Positions 23,409 through 36,591 are shown, counted from the stretch's first letter. The stretch is 64,000 nucleotides of DNA from Liriodendron chinense (GCA_003013855.2 ML058407.1:620001-684000); one strand, 5' to 3'. The notes: generated by a model not told the origin, from the letters alone. A program made the numbers and translations.

Positions 23409-23694
23409 GTTTCCATTTAGTGCAACCAGTGCCAATGACCGTCTCGGGTTTAGACAGGTGACTTGTTGGAGGACACCCCATGGTTTCTTAGTGTAACTAG
23501 TGTCAGTGAATGTCTCAGGTTTGGACAGGTGACTTGCTAGAAGACACCCCATAGTTTCTTAGTGTAACCAATGCCAGTGACCGTCTCGGGTTCGGAAGGG
23601 TGACTTGATGGAAGACACCCCATGGTTTCTTAGTGTAACCAGTGCTAGTGACCGTCTCGGGTTTGGATGAGTGACTTGCTGGAAGACACACCGC
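23409..23694. repeat. 71-bp tandem repeat, four copies, in LTR-X
   Basis: Four imperfect units (74, 71, 71 and about 71 bp) each start GTTTC and contain GTGACTTG and GAAGACACCCCAT variants. They begin at 23409, 23483, 23554 and 23625. They lie within the left arm of LTR-X. Confidence 0.85.
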
Positions 23695-24879
23695 TATTAC
23701 TTTAGCAACTTAACTGACAGATCCCTCTTTAGACATGATGCACACCAACTAGTCTTAATGATGAAGCATTACAGATATTTTAGAACTCTTTGATTATGGT
23801 TTTCGATGATAACCATAGTCCCTTTAATTTATTTTCGTATCTCAATCCGGGATGAATAAGATTCATGCAATGGATACAAATGAGTACAGTACAAAATAAA
23901 TATGCTTTATGCATGTTTGAGAGAGGGTCACATTTATGCTTATTGTTTAGTGCATCATGCAAATATGCATTTGATTTGATTAATTTGCTTTGTGTATTTC
24001 TTTACGTCATCGATATTTCGAATGACTGAATCATTGGGAGAATCTGTGTCGAGCTATACTTCTTTGAGAAGTTCAAGTTTGATGGGCTGGATCGGCCATT
24101 TCTGATGTCTACGAATGGCTAGGTATCGGGTCTGATAAGCGCCCGTTTATACCGATTTCTGATAAACATTAAGGATCAATATCCTGTAAGGGTTAGAGTC
24201 AATTGTTTTGTAGCATGAGGACATTTGCTTTGTCTTCGCGTCTTTGAGATCGAGGTTGATTTTACTTGGCATAAGTTAATTTCAGGTCAACAGGGCACTT
24301 CCCGGGGCCTGTTTACGATCTGATCGGAGGATTCGATGAATACCGGTCACGATCGTCTTTGGACAGTGATGGATCATGTCCACAAGGATCGTAATGATGC
24401 CGGATCCACCTTGGCGTAAGTGCGATCACATTCCGTTTCTCTTAGTGTGAGTCGATTTCTGAGCTAACATGACACTTCCCAGGGCTAAAAATGACCAAGC
24501 ACTAGGCTTGTTTATTGCTGAATTAGGGTATTCGAGGGTCCTGAGATCGGACAGCCTCGTCGCAGTGCACGATTATGGTGTATCATGTCATAAAGAAGAG
24601 AAGTTTCCTTCTCGGGCTCGATCCAATTCCGCCCGATTCTCCTCGATTTCGGCCGTTTCCGGCTCTTTCAGAATTATTTTCGGAGTTGCCAAATTGGCTA
24701 AGTATTAGTCCTTTTTTGTTAAAACACCGATTTAGGCCATTTATCATTGACTCTTGGAGAATCTGATCCGGGGGATGGATAGATCTTGTCGGCATGCATC
24801 CAAGAGAAGCAGTTTGATTGAAAACCGAGTTTCAACGAAGGCTGGGCCACACAGCGGAAGGTCCACCCCTCCCAACCAG

Positions 24880-25562
24880 CGTTCAGGCGCATGGGGGTGG
24901 ACGTGGGTGCATGTTACATTATAAGAGGGCTGGTGGGCGCATGTGGTTGGGAGGTGGGTGCATGTGCCCATCTCCCGGGTGCATGTGCTCTTGCACATGC
25001 GCCCAACTCCACTCAGTGGGCACATGTCCCATTGGGACTTAGTGCATTTTGGATAATTTCCATCTCCAAAGAATGGGTGCATGTCCCCTTTCCCTTTTTC
25101 TCTTTGCATCGCAACTTCGGCGGGAATAATCCCTTTCCGGCGAAGTTATCTGGCAAGGATTCTGACGAGGGTTTTACCTCTGCAAGAGCTCTACATTGGT
25201 GATGCCCCTCCTCTCTCAGCAGATGGAAGTGCTATTTATAGTAAGTTCATCGGGTAGCTAATCGGGTCCGGACATCTAGGCGCATGTCTATGTAAGAGGG
25301 GAAGCTGGCGCATGTGGAATAGAGGTGGGCACATGTGCCCATGCAGTGGGTGCATGTGCCTAGGTGTCAGGCGCATGTCCCACTCTTGTGGGGGCATATG
25401 CCCTCTGGTATGGGCGCATGTTGTTCCACTTACACATATTTTGTATTTTTATGTGTATTTTATTATTTTTTAAATTTAATTATTTGGAAATATGAGGATG
25501 GGATCACATGCGCATGTCTCCTTGGGTGTGGGCGCATGTCCCCTTCGTTGCATGCGCGTGTG
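24880..25562. repeat. GCGCATG / GTGCATG word field in LTR-X
   Basis: About 17 copies of G(C/T)GCATGT-like words lie in both orientations, often inside GGGCGCATGTGCCC-like dyads. The words stop at the Ath-3 insertion at 25562. Confidence 0.7.
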
Positions 25563-27152
25563 TGTTTGCTTCCCCAAGTGTAGGGTTGCGATGTAGTAAT
25601 AAACTCGGTAAGACCGAGGTCGATCCACAGGGACTTATATAGGAATTCACAAATACTTCCAATAGTTTCTATTGAGAAGCTAACAACCAGATTTGTAAGA
25701 GATTGATGAAAGTAACAACTTTGAACTAAATCGAAAGCAAACAATTATAAAAAGGCACTAGGGGTTCAAGGATCCACTTGTAGCAATCGTTGATGCTCAA
25801 TTCACTGTGGTTTCTCACTTTCTCAACTAGAATCGAAATTAAGATCTATCTAGTCGGATGGTAGAGCAGTTAAACCAAACAATCTGCCATATGTAAGAGC
25901 CATGTGTATGATTCACTCAATGCAAGCTAGGACGAACATACTCAATTGCATAAGTCAGTCCCAATTCCAATAGACTAAGTTCACTATCATAACCATAATT
26001 AAGTCCTGTCACAAGACAAAGCTAGGTCATGATTTGAACTTGATTCAAATCACATACACAGTCCCACATAATACAGAATTCCATAAAAGTAGAACTTTGG
26101 TAGGAAGTTCCCATATGAAGATCATAGTACTAGAGCGTACTCCTAATTCCTCGGATCATACAGGTCTAGACTATAACAAAACTAATTAATAATTCAAGTA
26201 CTTCTACCCAACATCCATGAGTCATCATAAGATTAAGAAAAACTACTTAGAACTTGAATTAAACTTCAAACCATTGTTCTTAAACATGAAATCCAACTTA
26301 AAACCAACTTAAACGAATTGAAACATCTTAGATTCACTACAAGCTTCACCTCTTAGCCTTAACTAAGAGGTTTAGCCGTTCATGATCCAAGGAAATATGA
26401 AACAACTAAGGAAAACATAAAAACGAGAAAGCAAACTAGAAGGACTTGTGGAACTCTGAAATGCACTTCCACTGCCTTCAACCTTACTTAAACCCTTCCC
26501 CGATACCCTAGGAATGATCCCTAGGTGTCCTTTTATAGTGGGGAGGCTCCGCAGTATCAGAATCTTCTCGAATTTGTGTAAGCTTACGCAGTGCACAGAG
26601 AAAATCGGAGCCCAAATAGGAAATTTTCTGTTTGAATGTATGGCCGACCGGTCATGACCAGTCAAACTGGGCTGGCCGACCGGTCACGACCAGTCGGACT
26701 CGCTATTTGCACTGTCCAGGGAGCTTCTGAAGGTGGAAGGATGCTGTGGCGGACCGGTCAAGACCGGTCGGCCCTGTTGTTTTTTTAGTCCAAAGACTTC
26801 CCAAAGGGTGCCGACCTGTTGGCCGACCGGTCTGGACCGGTCGGACCAACTGGTCCCTTGTTCTATATGCTTCACATGGGCCGGGAGGTCGGCCGACCGG
26901 TCTGGACTAGTCGGCCCTTGAACATTTTCTTCTTTTTTCTTCTTTCTTTTCTCCCTCTTTCTTCTTTCTTCTTTGGTCCACCTTGGGCCTTCATTCAAAG
27001 GGTCCTAATGTATCCTCTTTGGTCTCAAATGGGATGAAGTCCCTCTCATTCCTGCAATCATAAAATCATTCATTAAATTAGTCTTTAAATCATGAAACAA
27101 GCATAATGAGTGATGAATTGGGGTTAGAATATGCACAATTAAGAGCTCAACA
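25563..27152 (-). repeat. Ath-3 3' LTR
   Basis: This 1590-bp LTR reads from TGTTGAGCTC at 27152 to the mutated end at 25563. TATA is at 26530-26538. The hairpin at 26349-26370 has stem CCTCTTAG / CTAAGAGG, a compensatory variant of the subfamily I stem. GACCGGTC dyads lie at 26640-26910. Confidence 0.92.
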
Positions 27153-28283
27153 CACCCCCCAACCAGCATTTTGATAGTCCCGAGCAAAACATGCATGAAA
27201 CCAATTCCATTCTCCAAAACCCAACTCTCTTTTAGAAACCATTCTTCTATACATCCCAAGACACACAAGTGTAAGATTCAGAAAGATTAGGTGATAAATG
27301 TTGAAATCATAAACTCTCAAGACATAATAAGTGTCCATATGCAATTCCCGCTGATTGGTTCATAAATAGAAGAACATAAACTAAATTCAACCTAGTGTGC
27401 ATAGTGACAATTCATCTCATGAGTTTCCAGAATTGTCTTCTTGATAGATCAACTAGACTATAGATCTTAAGGTATATGGAGCAACAACAAGCCAATGACA
27501 GGAATTTGCCTTACCGTCCGTCCGACGGCTTTCACACTACGTCCCATTTCCGGCTTTGGTTACGGGTAGACCATCCCCCGGTTGGTAGTAGGTAGCCCTA
27601 ATTGGAATTTTCCACCATTTTTTCATCATTCCCAATTTCATCCTTCATTTTCCTTTTTCTTTCAAAGTAGATGGGATTTTTAGAAATCCATATCTTTCGT
27701 TATTTTCCCATGGACAAGGATGGACAAAGTACCCTGGCTTAGTTTCTCAACAACTTAAATTAAAGTCTAGCTAATCCACAAATCACATAATCCTTTCAAC
27801 TCATGAAATCGTGTAATGTGAAGTAGGTGTAAAAGTGTTCAAATTTTCTATGAATCACATAACTAGGGGAATTCACATATAAAACCATTATGCTGTGAGA
27901 AGTCCAAGACTTACAACCTCATATATTTCATATCTCCTCCTCTTATACTCATATCATCTTGAATGCATGGAAATAAAGTTTTCCAAAAGAGTTTTGAATT
28001 TTAACAAAATCAAAAAATTTCTACATAATTGCTCGAAATGTTACAAAACACTGGTTTCATCCAAGTGATCCTACACCCCCCAACCAAATCTTGCATTGTC
28101 CTCAATGTAAAAGATGTGCAATGAGTAAAACATGAGAGCAATTCTAAAATAAAAGGGAGTGAGGAATGATATTACCGGATAGAGTGAAAAGTGGAATTCT
28201 TCCTCCTAACAAACCTATGAAAAAGGAACAAAAGCAACAAAATCCTAATCCTAACTAGTCTACACCTCCATCAGACTAGGAGA
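27153..28283 (-). other. Ath-3 3' non-coding spacer with PPTs
   Basis: The PPT adjoins the LTR at 27153. The conserved block is at 27499-27599 with hairpin CCGTC-CGTCC-GACGG. The second PPT-like tract, GGTTGGGGGGTG in element sense, is at 28074-28085 next to the end of pol. No gene is seen. Confidence 0.75.
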
Positions 28284-29420
28284 TCAATCATCCTGATATA
28301 CAGGATCAGTCAGAGGTATGGACATACCTTCTGAAGGAAACTTCTCAAAGAACGGCTTTAATCGCTGACCATTAGCCTTAAAAATGTTGTCGTTCCTTGG
28401 ATTTAACAACTCGACGGTCCCATATAGGTAGACAGTTTGCACAATGTAGGGACCGGTCCATCGAGATCTCAATTTTCCCAGAAATAAATGTAGGCGAGAA
28501 TTATACAGAAGGACTTTTTGATTAATCGTGAATGTCTTACGAAGAATGTTCTTATCATGGAATATCTTCGTCTTGTCCTTGTAAATTCTCGCATTCTCAT
28601 ATGCTTCGTTCCGGATTTCTGCAAGTTCATTTAATTGAAGTTTGCGCAATGAGCTTGCCTTGTCAGAATCAAAATTCATCTTCTTAATTGCCCAATATGC
28701 CCTATGTTCCAATTCCATAGGCAAGTGACAAGCCTTCCCATAGACATGTCTATAAGGGGACATACCAATAGGGGTCTTGAAAGCGGTACGGTAAGCCCAA
28801 AGCACATCGGTAAGTCGAAGCGACCAATCCTTGCGATCGGGGTTCACCGTTTTCTCCAAAATGTGTTTAATCTCCCTATTGGATATCTTAGCTTGTCCAC
28901 TAGTTTGTTGGTGATAGGGAGTGCTCACTTTGTGTGTTACGCCATATTTCTTCATTAAGGTTTCAAATGGGCGATTACAAAAGTGAGACCCTCCATCACT
29001 TATGATGACTCGAGGTATTCCAAATCGGGAAAGAATATTGTCTTTTAAGAAGTGAATGACCGTTTTATGGTCATTATTCCTGGCAAGGGATGGCCTCGAC
29101 CCATTTGGATACATAGTCAACGGCAAGCAAGATGTATGCGTTTCCAAAAGAAGATGGGAATGGACCCATGAAATCGATGCCCCAATAATAAAAAATTTCA
29201 ATTATTAAGATGGAATTAAGAGGCATCATATTTCTACAGGAGATTCCTCCCAATTTTTGACAAGGCTCACATGTTTTGCAAAACTTATGTGTGTCTTTGA
29301 ACATAGTGGGCCAATAGAACCCACATTACAGAATTTTGGCTATGGTCTTCTTAGCCGAAAAGTGGCCGCCACAAGCCTGAGAATGACAAAAGGAGATGAT
29401 ACTTTGTTGTTCATCATCTG
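28284..29420 (-). pseudogene. Ath-3 integrase, catalytic Glu replaced by Lys
   Basis: This integrase ends YQDD (stop 28284-28286). The zinc domain is CHSQACGGHF ... CKTCEPCQ, with a stop inside. The core shows IDFMGPFPSSFGN and IISDGGSHF (Asp codon 28995-28997). The segment that should carry the catalytic Glu reads SGQAKISNREI, with Lys in its place. A frameshift near 29090 separates the first Asp from the rest. RSRWTGPYIV is the GPY module. The C-terminus (FEKFPSEGMSIPLTDPVYQDD) differs from subfamily I. Confidence 0.88.
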
Positions 29421-31305
29421 GCACACATCTCCTTATGATTTGATCGGGACAATACTTAAATAAGTATGGGTCATCCCATAGGAATTTTCGCACCTCAGTG
29501 AAGAACTTATCCTTATCTTGCTTTTTCCAATGTGTAGAAATCGTACTTGTAGCAAGATAATTAGCAATGTCCGCATACCATGGTAATTGGGAGACTGCAA
29601 AAAGTTGTTCATCAGGGAACATGTCATTGATCGCAGTCGTTTCAGAAGAATCGGTGAGAACAAGTCGAGAGAGGTGGTCAGCCACTACATTTTCTACTCC
29701 TTTCTTATCACGTATCTCTATGTCAAATTCTTGGAGTAGAAGGATCCATCTTAACAACTGTGGTTTAGCATCCTTCTTAAAGAGAAGGTACATAAGCGCA
29801 GCATGGTCAGTGAATATGATGATCATGGATCCAATCAAGTAGGACCTAAACTTGTCCAAGGTAAAAACTACGGCTAAAAGTTCTTTTTCTATAGTAGTAT
29901 AGTTTTCTTGGGCTGAGTTTAAGGTTCTACTTGCATAGTAGATGACACATGGCTTCTTCTCTTTTCTTTGGTCTAGCACGGCCCCAATAACATAGTCGCT
30001 TGCGTCACACATAATTTCAAAAGGAAGGCTCCAATCAGGTGGTTGCATTATGGGAGCACATGTTAACATTCCTTTGAGTGTGGTAAAAGCTTTTTGACAG
30101 TCTTCATTCCACTCAAAGGAATTCTCCTTTTGAAGTAGGTTACACAAAGGACGAGAGAGTGAACTGAAGTCCTTTATGAACCTTCTACAAAATCCTGCGT
30201 GTCCCAAAAAGGACTGTACATCTCGTATGCTCTTGGATGGTGGAAGGTTAGAGATAAGATCGATTTTCGCTTTATCCACCTCGATTCCATTTTGTGAAAC
30301 GATGTGACCAAGTACAATTCCCTTTTGAACCATAAAGTGACACTTCTCCTAATTCAACACAAGGTTCTTCTCTTCACATCTTTTCAGCACAGATTTCAAG
30401 TGCTCAAGGCACTCATCAAAGCTACAACAAAATACTGAGAAATCATCTATGAAGACTTCGAGAATTGTCCCCACCATATCAGAAAAGATACTCATCATAC
30501 AACGCTGAAAGGTGGCATGGGCATTACATAGTCCAAACGGCATCCATCGATAGGCGAAAGTGCCGAATGGACATGTGAATGTAGTCTTTTCTTGGTCTTC
30601 ACAGGCTATCTCTATTTGGTTGTACCCTGAATAGCCATCAAGGAAGCAAAAATGGGAATGACCCGCCAACCTTTCTAGAATTTGATCAACAAACGGTAGG
30701 GGGAAGTGGTCTTTCCTCGTGACAGTGTTTAGCTTCCTGTAGTCAATGCACATTCTCCAACCGGTAGTGACTCTGGTTGGTACGAGTTCATTATTGGCAT
30801 TGGCTACGATGGTTATTCAGGATTTCTTAGGCACCACTTGAGTTGGACTCACCCTTTGACTATCGGATATTGGGTAAATAATACCCACATCCAATAGTTT
30901 TACCACTTCGGCCTGAACCACATCCTTCATGTTTGGATTGAGTCGTCTTTGTGGTTCCCTAGATGTCTTCGTATTCTCCTCAAGGTGTATGCGATGAGTA
31001 CAAATCAGTGGGTCTATGCCTTTGATATCCGCAATCGACCACCCAATGGTACTCTTGTGCTCTAATAGAGTGGCCATTAGCCTACTCTCTTGTTCCTCAT
31101 CCAAGTGGGAAGAAATCACCACCGGATATGTCTCATTTCGACCTAAATAGGCATATTTTAGCTCACTTGGTAATGCTTTTAGGTCGAGTGTTGGTGCCTT
31201 GATATTGGATGGGAGGGCTTTGTTCTCGTTTACGGGTAAAGGCTCAAATAGGGCCCTCCATCTTTTGTTACCAAGCACCGGCATCACATCTAAAATGGCA
31301 TCCAT
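29421..31305 (-). pseudogene. Ath-3 reverse transcriptase and RNase H
   Basis: From the right, the linker and RT fingers come first (TRVTTGWRMCIDYRKLN region). The palm and active site read FIDDFSVF, with Ile for Met in FMDD. The thumb has FLGHAGFCRRFIKDF. RNase H has CDASDYVIGAVLDQ, TIEKELLAVVFTLDKF and IFTDHAALMYL. In-frame stops lie near 30814 and 30348, the latter a TGG to TAG change. Confidence 0.87.
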
Positions 31306-31308
31306 CTC

Positions 31309-31880
31309 TCATATTGTGTCATCATTTATCTCATGAGAATGGGCCACACATGCCTCCAAAGGGTCGGAATATAATGACAAGGGGAAAGTTTCCTCCACGA
31401 ATGATTCAATCAAGTTTATCTCATGGATCTCTTCATCAACTTCCCGTGGTTGTTTGCATAGATCAAATATATTAAGCTCAAGAGTCATATTTCCAAAGGA
31501 CATTTGTACAAGCCCGTTTCTACAATTGATAATTGCGTTGGAAGTAGCTAGAAAAGGGCGGCCAAGTATGACAGGAATTTGAGCACCGGTACCTATCACG
31601 GGATGTGTATCCAAGACAATAAAGTCTACTAGGTAGTAGAATTTATCAACTTGGACTAGAACATCCTCAATCATTCCTCTCGGTATACGAATAGATCTAT
31701 CAGCAAGTTGGAGTGTGGTTTTGGTGGGTTTCAATTCACCTAACCTAAGTTGTTCGTAAACCGAGTATGGAATGAGGTTCACACTTGCCCCAAATCGAGT
31801 AAAGCTTGTTTAGTCCGGTGGTCTCCTATGATGCATGAGATAGTTGGACTACCCGGATCCTTATATTTTTAGGGCACCTC
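31309..31880 (-). pseudogene. Ath-3 protease
   Basis: The region NLIPYSVYEQLRLGELKPTK through IPVILGRPFLATSNAIINC is open (31309-31782). The active-site stretch to its right (31783-31880) is broken by a frameshift just after ALLDLG and by stops. The protein tail is acidic (EVDEEIHEINLIESFVEE). It cannot be active. Confidence 0.82.
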
Positions 31881-33791
31881 TTATTTGATGATAGCGCTCA
31901 AATTCTCAGTCAAAAGTACTTTGTTATGAACATTATGTTTCCTTTTGACCGTACATAATTCCTTTAGAAATTTGGCATATGATGGTATATGTTTTATGGC
32001 ATCCAACAACGGGATGTTGATCTTCACCTGCTTGAAAACCTCTAAAATTTTTAGATTTTTCTCCAAAGGTTTAGGTGAAATCAACCTTTGGGGAAACGGG
32101 GCAACCGGCTTGTATTGCCTTTCCGGTTCTTTCTCTTGTGGAGTGTTGCTTGAGCTATCATCCTCTTTGGAATTTTTCGGATCCTTAGGCTTTGGGGCCT
32201 TCACCGGATTAGATTTATCAACTATTTTCTCACTTCTCAAAGTGGTGATAGCTTGAACATGCTCAGTATGTTGGGAGGATGAGCCTGCATCTTGTATCTC
32301 AAATTGGGTTCTTGGGTTAGGGAGAGGTTGGGCAGGAAGTGTGCCTTTCTCCCTAACACTGAGGTGAGATTCAACTCTAGCCATTGAGGTTTTCAATTCA
32401 TTGATGGCTTGAGTTGAATTTTGATTGAATTTTAATTGCTCTTGCATGAATCCATCTATTTTCAAAGAATTAGTCTTGTTATACTCAGCTTGAACCGATA
32501 CAAATGCACCTAAAATCTCCTCTAGCGTAACTTTTGGAGTAATGACTAGAGATGGACCTAATATAAGTTGAGCTTGAGGGATATTGTTTGCATTCGCAAT
32601 GGGTCCATTCCTCCAACTGAAGTTGGGATCATTCTTCCAACTAGCATTAAACGTGTTTGAGTTTGGAGCACCAAATTGCTGTTGATAACTATTTATGGCA
32701 TTTGATTGTTCTTGTAAGATGTCTTGAACCGCTGAGATTGTGGGACAATCTTGTGTTATATGTTGATTTCCGGCACAAATTCCACAAACAGTTTCAACGT
32801 CATTAGAGTTGATCGTCTCTCCTTTCTTTAATTCAATGGCCTCGACTTTTCTTGTGAGGCTAGCCACCCGTGCACTTATGATATCCTCTTCTGATAGGAC
32901 ATAAATTCCTCCTTTCTCCCCTTGTTGGCTATTCTTGGAATTTGCTGGTTTAGATGTATCCTAAGACTGTGCATTCTCAGCCACTTCCTCCAAGTAGTCT
33001 CATGATTCATCGGCTTCCTTATTCATGAACTCCCCATTACACATCATCTCTACAAATTAGCTTATGGGTGAAGTCAGTCCGTCATAGAAAAAGCTTATAA
33101 CCCGCCAAATTTCATAGCCATGATGTGGGCATGCATTTAACAAGTCCTTAAACCTCTCCCAACATTGGAAAAAGGTCTCATCTTCCTGTTGGGCAAAGTT
33201 CATGATAAGGCGCCTCAACATGTTCGTTTTGTGAGTAGGGAAGAATTTTTTTATGAATTCCCAATGCATATCAGTCCATGCACCAATTGATCTTGGCCTT
33301 AATGCATGAAGCCAACCTTTAGCTTTATCTTTAAGGGTAAAAGGAAATAATTTAAGTCTTACCACATCATTAGTAACATTCGCAAAGTGCATTGTGGTTA
33401 TTACCTCATCAAACTCCTTAAGGTGTTGATAGGCACTTTCACTTTCTAATCCATGGAATTTTTGGAGGAGTTGGATCACTCCCGGTTTCAAATCTACATT
33501 CCCTGCATTTTGTGGAAAGATTATGCATGAGGGAGTGCTCGCTCTTGCTGGTTACAAGTAATCACGTAATGTTCTTGGTCGAGGAACATTCTCAACCACA
33601 TTCTCTCATGTTTCGGTTTGGTTTTGGCCCAGATTAGGATTGGCCATCGGATTAGGTTGTTTTACAACCATATTTTCAGAAAAAGTTGGAGAAGTTAGAT
33701 GTCTCCTAGCACGTGGTTCTCTTTCAATTCCTTCTACTATTCCCCCTTCACAAATGAGTCGGTTATTAGAATCCCGATCCCAATGTGGCAT
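31881..33791 (-). pseudogene. Ath-3 gag
   Basis: The start is ATG 33791-33789 (MPHWDRDSNNRL) with subfamily II motif IVEGIEREPRARR. The gag core shows VIQLLQKFHGLESES, LKLFPFTLKDKAKGWLHAL and FFQCWERFKDLLNACPHHGYEIW. The zinc knuckle is CGICAGNQHITQDC (CX2CX4HX4C). Stops include a TAA for CAA near 33550 and at 33056-33058, and two TGG to stop changes near 32965-33000. A 328-codon C-terminal stretch (31881-32867) stays open. Confidence 0.88.
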
Positions 33792-34340
33792 GCAAAACAA
33801 AAAAGAATGAAACAAAAAGGAAAGAAGAATTCTTCCTTCCTTTCTTTACTCTTCTCTAAGACCGAAGCACAAGGTGTCTTGTAATGGCTAGGCCAGAAGC
33901 AAGGATAGAGACCAATTTCTCCTGGTCAATAGGGGTTCAGAGAACTCCCCACCCACTCTTTGAATCTTTTGAGAAAAGTGCAGAAAAAGAAGAAAGAGGA
34001 GTAGAGGTGAGAAGAGAAATCTCTGAGCACAAGGTGATCCAAGACGGCAGAGCCGACCAATAGGAATCCAGGTGGCACAAGGCCTACCTATCAGAGATCC
34101 AAAAAGGAGTCTCCACCCACTCTACAAGAGATAAATATGATATGAACGAATAGGAGAAGAAGAAGAGTAAGGTTTAGAAAGATAGAACCTGATTTGGGGC
34201 ACTTAAGATCCTTATATCTTCTTCAGCTTCCTAGAAATTCCTGTAAAAGAAAAATCAAACAAAACAAACTAAGTTACTTCTAGAATCCTAAAAATCCGAA
34301 ATAGATACTATTTTCAAAAAATTTTGAAAAACCGTCAACC

Positions 34341-34358
34341 TCCCCGGCAACGGCGCCA
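34341..34358 (-). other. Ath-3 primer binding site (tRNA-Asp)
   Basis: TGGCGCCGTTGCCGGGGA in element sense is a perfect 18-base match to the tRNA-Asp 3' end, six bases inside the LTR. The leader between it and gag (33792-34340) is non-coding, with an AGTGGGTGGGGAG stretch shared with Ath-4 and Ath-5. Confidence 0.92.
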
Positions 34359-34364
34359 AAAACT

Positions 34365-35922
34365 TGTTCGCTTCCTCAAGTGTAGGGTTGCGATGTAGTA
34401 ATAAACTTAGTAAGACCGAGGTCGATCCACTGGGACTTATATAGGAATTAAAAAATACTTCAAATAGTTTCTATTGAGAAGTTAACAACCAGATTTGTAA
34501 GAGATTGATGTAAGTAACAACTTTGAAGTAAATTGAAAGTAAACAATTATAAAAAGGCACTAGGGGTTCACGGATCTACTTGTAGCAATCCTTGATGCTC
34601 AATTCGCTGTGGTTTCTCACTTTCTCAACTAGAATCAAAATTAAGATCTATTTAGTCAGATGATAGAGCAGTTAAACCAAACAATCTGCCATATGTAAGA
34701 GCCATGTGTATGATTCACTCAATGTAAGCTAGGACGAGCATACTCAATTGCATAAGTCAGTCCCAATTCCAATAGACTAAGTTCACTATCATAACCATCA
34801 CTAAGTCTTGTCACAAGACAAAGCTAGGTCATGATTTGAACTTAATTCAAATCACATACACAGTCCCACATAATACAGAATTCCATAAAAGTAGAACTTT
34901 GGTAGGAAGTTCCCACATGAAGATCATAGTACTAGAGCGTACTCCAATTCCTCGGATCATACAGGTCTGGACTAACACAAAACAATTAAGAACTCAAGTA
35001 CTTCTTCCAAACATCCATGAGTCATCATAAGACTAAGAAAAACTACTTAAAACTTGAATTAAACTTCAAACCATTGTTCTTAAACATGAAATCCAACTTA
35101 AAACCAACTTAAACGAATTGAAACATCTTAGATTCACTACAAGCTTCACCACTTAGCCCTAGCTAAGAGGTTTAGCAGTTCATGATCCAAGGAAACATGA
35201 AACAACTAAGGAAAACATAAAAACGAGAAAGCAAACTAGAAGGAGTTGTGGAACTCTGAAATCCACTTCCGCCGCCTCCAACCTTGCTTAAACCCTTCCC
35301 CGATACCCTAGGAACGATCCCTAGGTGTCATTTTATAGTGGGGAGGCTCCGCAGCATCAGAATCTTCTCGAATTTGTGTAAGCTTACGCAGTGCGCAGAG
35401 AAAATCGGAGCCCAAATAGGAAATTTTCTGTTTGAATGTATAGCCGACCGGTCACGACCGGTCGGACTCACTATTTGCACTATCCAGGGAGCTTCTGAAG
35501 GTGGAAGGATGCTCTGGCCGACCGGTCAAGACCGGTCGGCCCTGTTGTATTTTTAGTCCAGAGACTTCCCAAAGGGTGCCGACCTGTTGGCCGACCGGTC
35601 TTGACCGGTCGGAGCAACTGGTCCCTTGTTCTGTATGCTTCACATGGGCCGGCAGGTCGGCAGACCAGTCTGGACCGGTCAGGCCCTTGAACATTTTCTT
35701 CTTTTTTCTTCTTTTCTTTTCTCTCTTTTTCTTCTTTCTTCTTTGGTCCACCTTGGGCCTTCATTCAAAGGGTCCTAATGTATCCTTTTTTGTCTCAAAT
35801 GGGATGAAGTCCCTCTCATTCCTACAATCATAAAATCATTCATTAGATTAGTCTTTAAATCATGAAACAAGCATAATGAGTGATGAATTGGGGTTAGAAT
35901 ATGCACAATTAAGAGCTCAAAA
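34365..35922 (-). repeat. Ath-3 5' LTR
   Basis: This 1558-bp LTR matches 25563-27152. The hairpin is at 35149-35170 (one mismatch), TATA at 35331-35338 and a GACCGGTC dyad at 35444-35465. Its outer end CTCAAAA is followed by the GTGTG duplication. Confidence 0.92.
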
Positions 35923-35927
35923 GTGTG

Positions 35928-36591
35928 CCTAGTGTAGTGTATGCATGTGTCCCAACACTTAGCATTTTTTAGGTTTCGGCTCCGACGGGCGACCTCCTAG
36001 AGGACAGCTACCTTTTCGGAGACCGAAGTCACTAACGTAAAGCCACTTTTAAGCCGTGATTGAACTCCTGAATGAATGAGGTGAGGTACCGATGATCAGC
36101 TTCTGTGAATTTTGGGAGTTGCCAATTTGGACCCTCCCGATCGGCTCTTTGCATATGAATATTGTTTCGGGAAGTCCGCACGTGGAAATATACACCACAA
36201 GGACTTCAAACTTTCTAGTTAAGGTTTTTCAGGCATTTCGGATCATTTGACGGCATTATGGATGTCCAATTCCACTAAAAATGGTACCTATAGGCTTTCG
36301 AACACTTTTGGTCAGCTCCGGACAGGGGTAGAACGCGTTTCGGTGGTGAGGATAAGTATCACCGACTTTAAAATTTACAGTATATGGGTTTTGGGGCATT
36401 CCAGATCATTTGGCGGTGATCCACATGTTCAATTTCGCTCCGAAATAGCATTCATAGGTTTTGGTCAAGATCGCGCATATTAGGGTTGCACTGGCATTTT
36501 TTGGGTATTTCCGATCTCGAAGTTGGTCAAAATCATTGTAGATAGACCACTGGATGTTGTTTTATAATGGGTGTGAATTTGAGCCCCAACA
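35928..36591. repeat. LTR-X right arm
   Basis: These 664 bp continue LTR-X after the second GTGTG and run to the terminus CCCCAACA at 36591. Related words (CATTTCGGATCATTTG... and CATTCCAGATCATTTG...) repeat near 36233 and 36398. No gene is seen. Confidence 0.78.

Larger units (their letters stand above)
25563..35922 (-). mobile_element. Ath-3: complete Athila-like element, subfamily II
   Basis: A full element of 10.36 kb lies on the minus strand, flanked by GTGTG (25558-25562 and 35923-35927) inside LTR-X. The LTR ends are slightly mutated: TGTTTGC for TGTTCGC on the left and CTCAAAA for CTCAACA on the right. It has a perfect tRNA-Asp PBS and a PPT. The internal order is gag, protease, RT, RNase H, integrase, with many stops. 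The integrase has lost its catalytic Glu. There is no env-like frame. Confidence 0.94.
22745..36591. mobile_element. LTR-X: unclassified long solo LTR carrying Ath-3
   Basis: The insertion begins TGTTAAAACTAG and ends GAGCCCCAACA, with termini TGTT...AACA. It has a perfect 5-bp duplication GTTTA (22740-22744 and 36592-36596) inside the Ath-2 gag-protease linker. Without Ath-3 it is about 3.48 kb: 22745-25562 plus 35928-36591. It has no coding sequence, PBS or PPT. That fits a solo LTR of a long-LTR retrotransposon different from the Athila LTRs around it; strand is undetermined. It contains 71-bp tandem repeats and a field of GCGCATG words. Confidence 0.8.
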
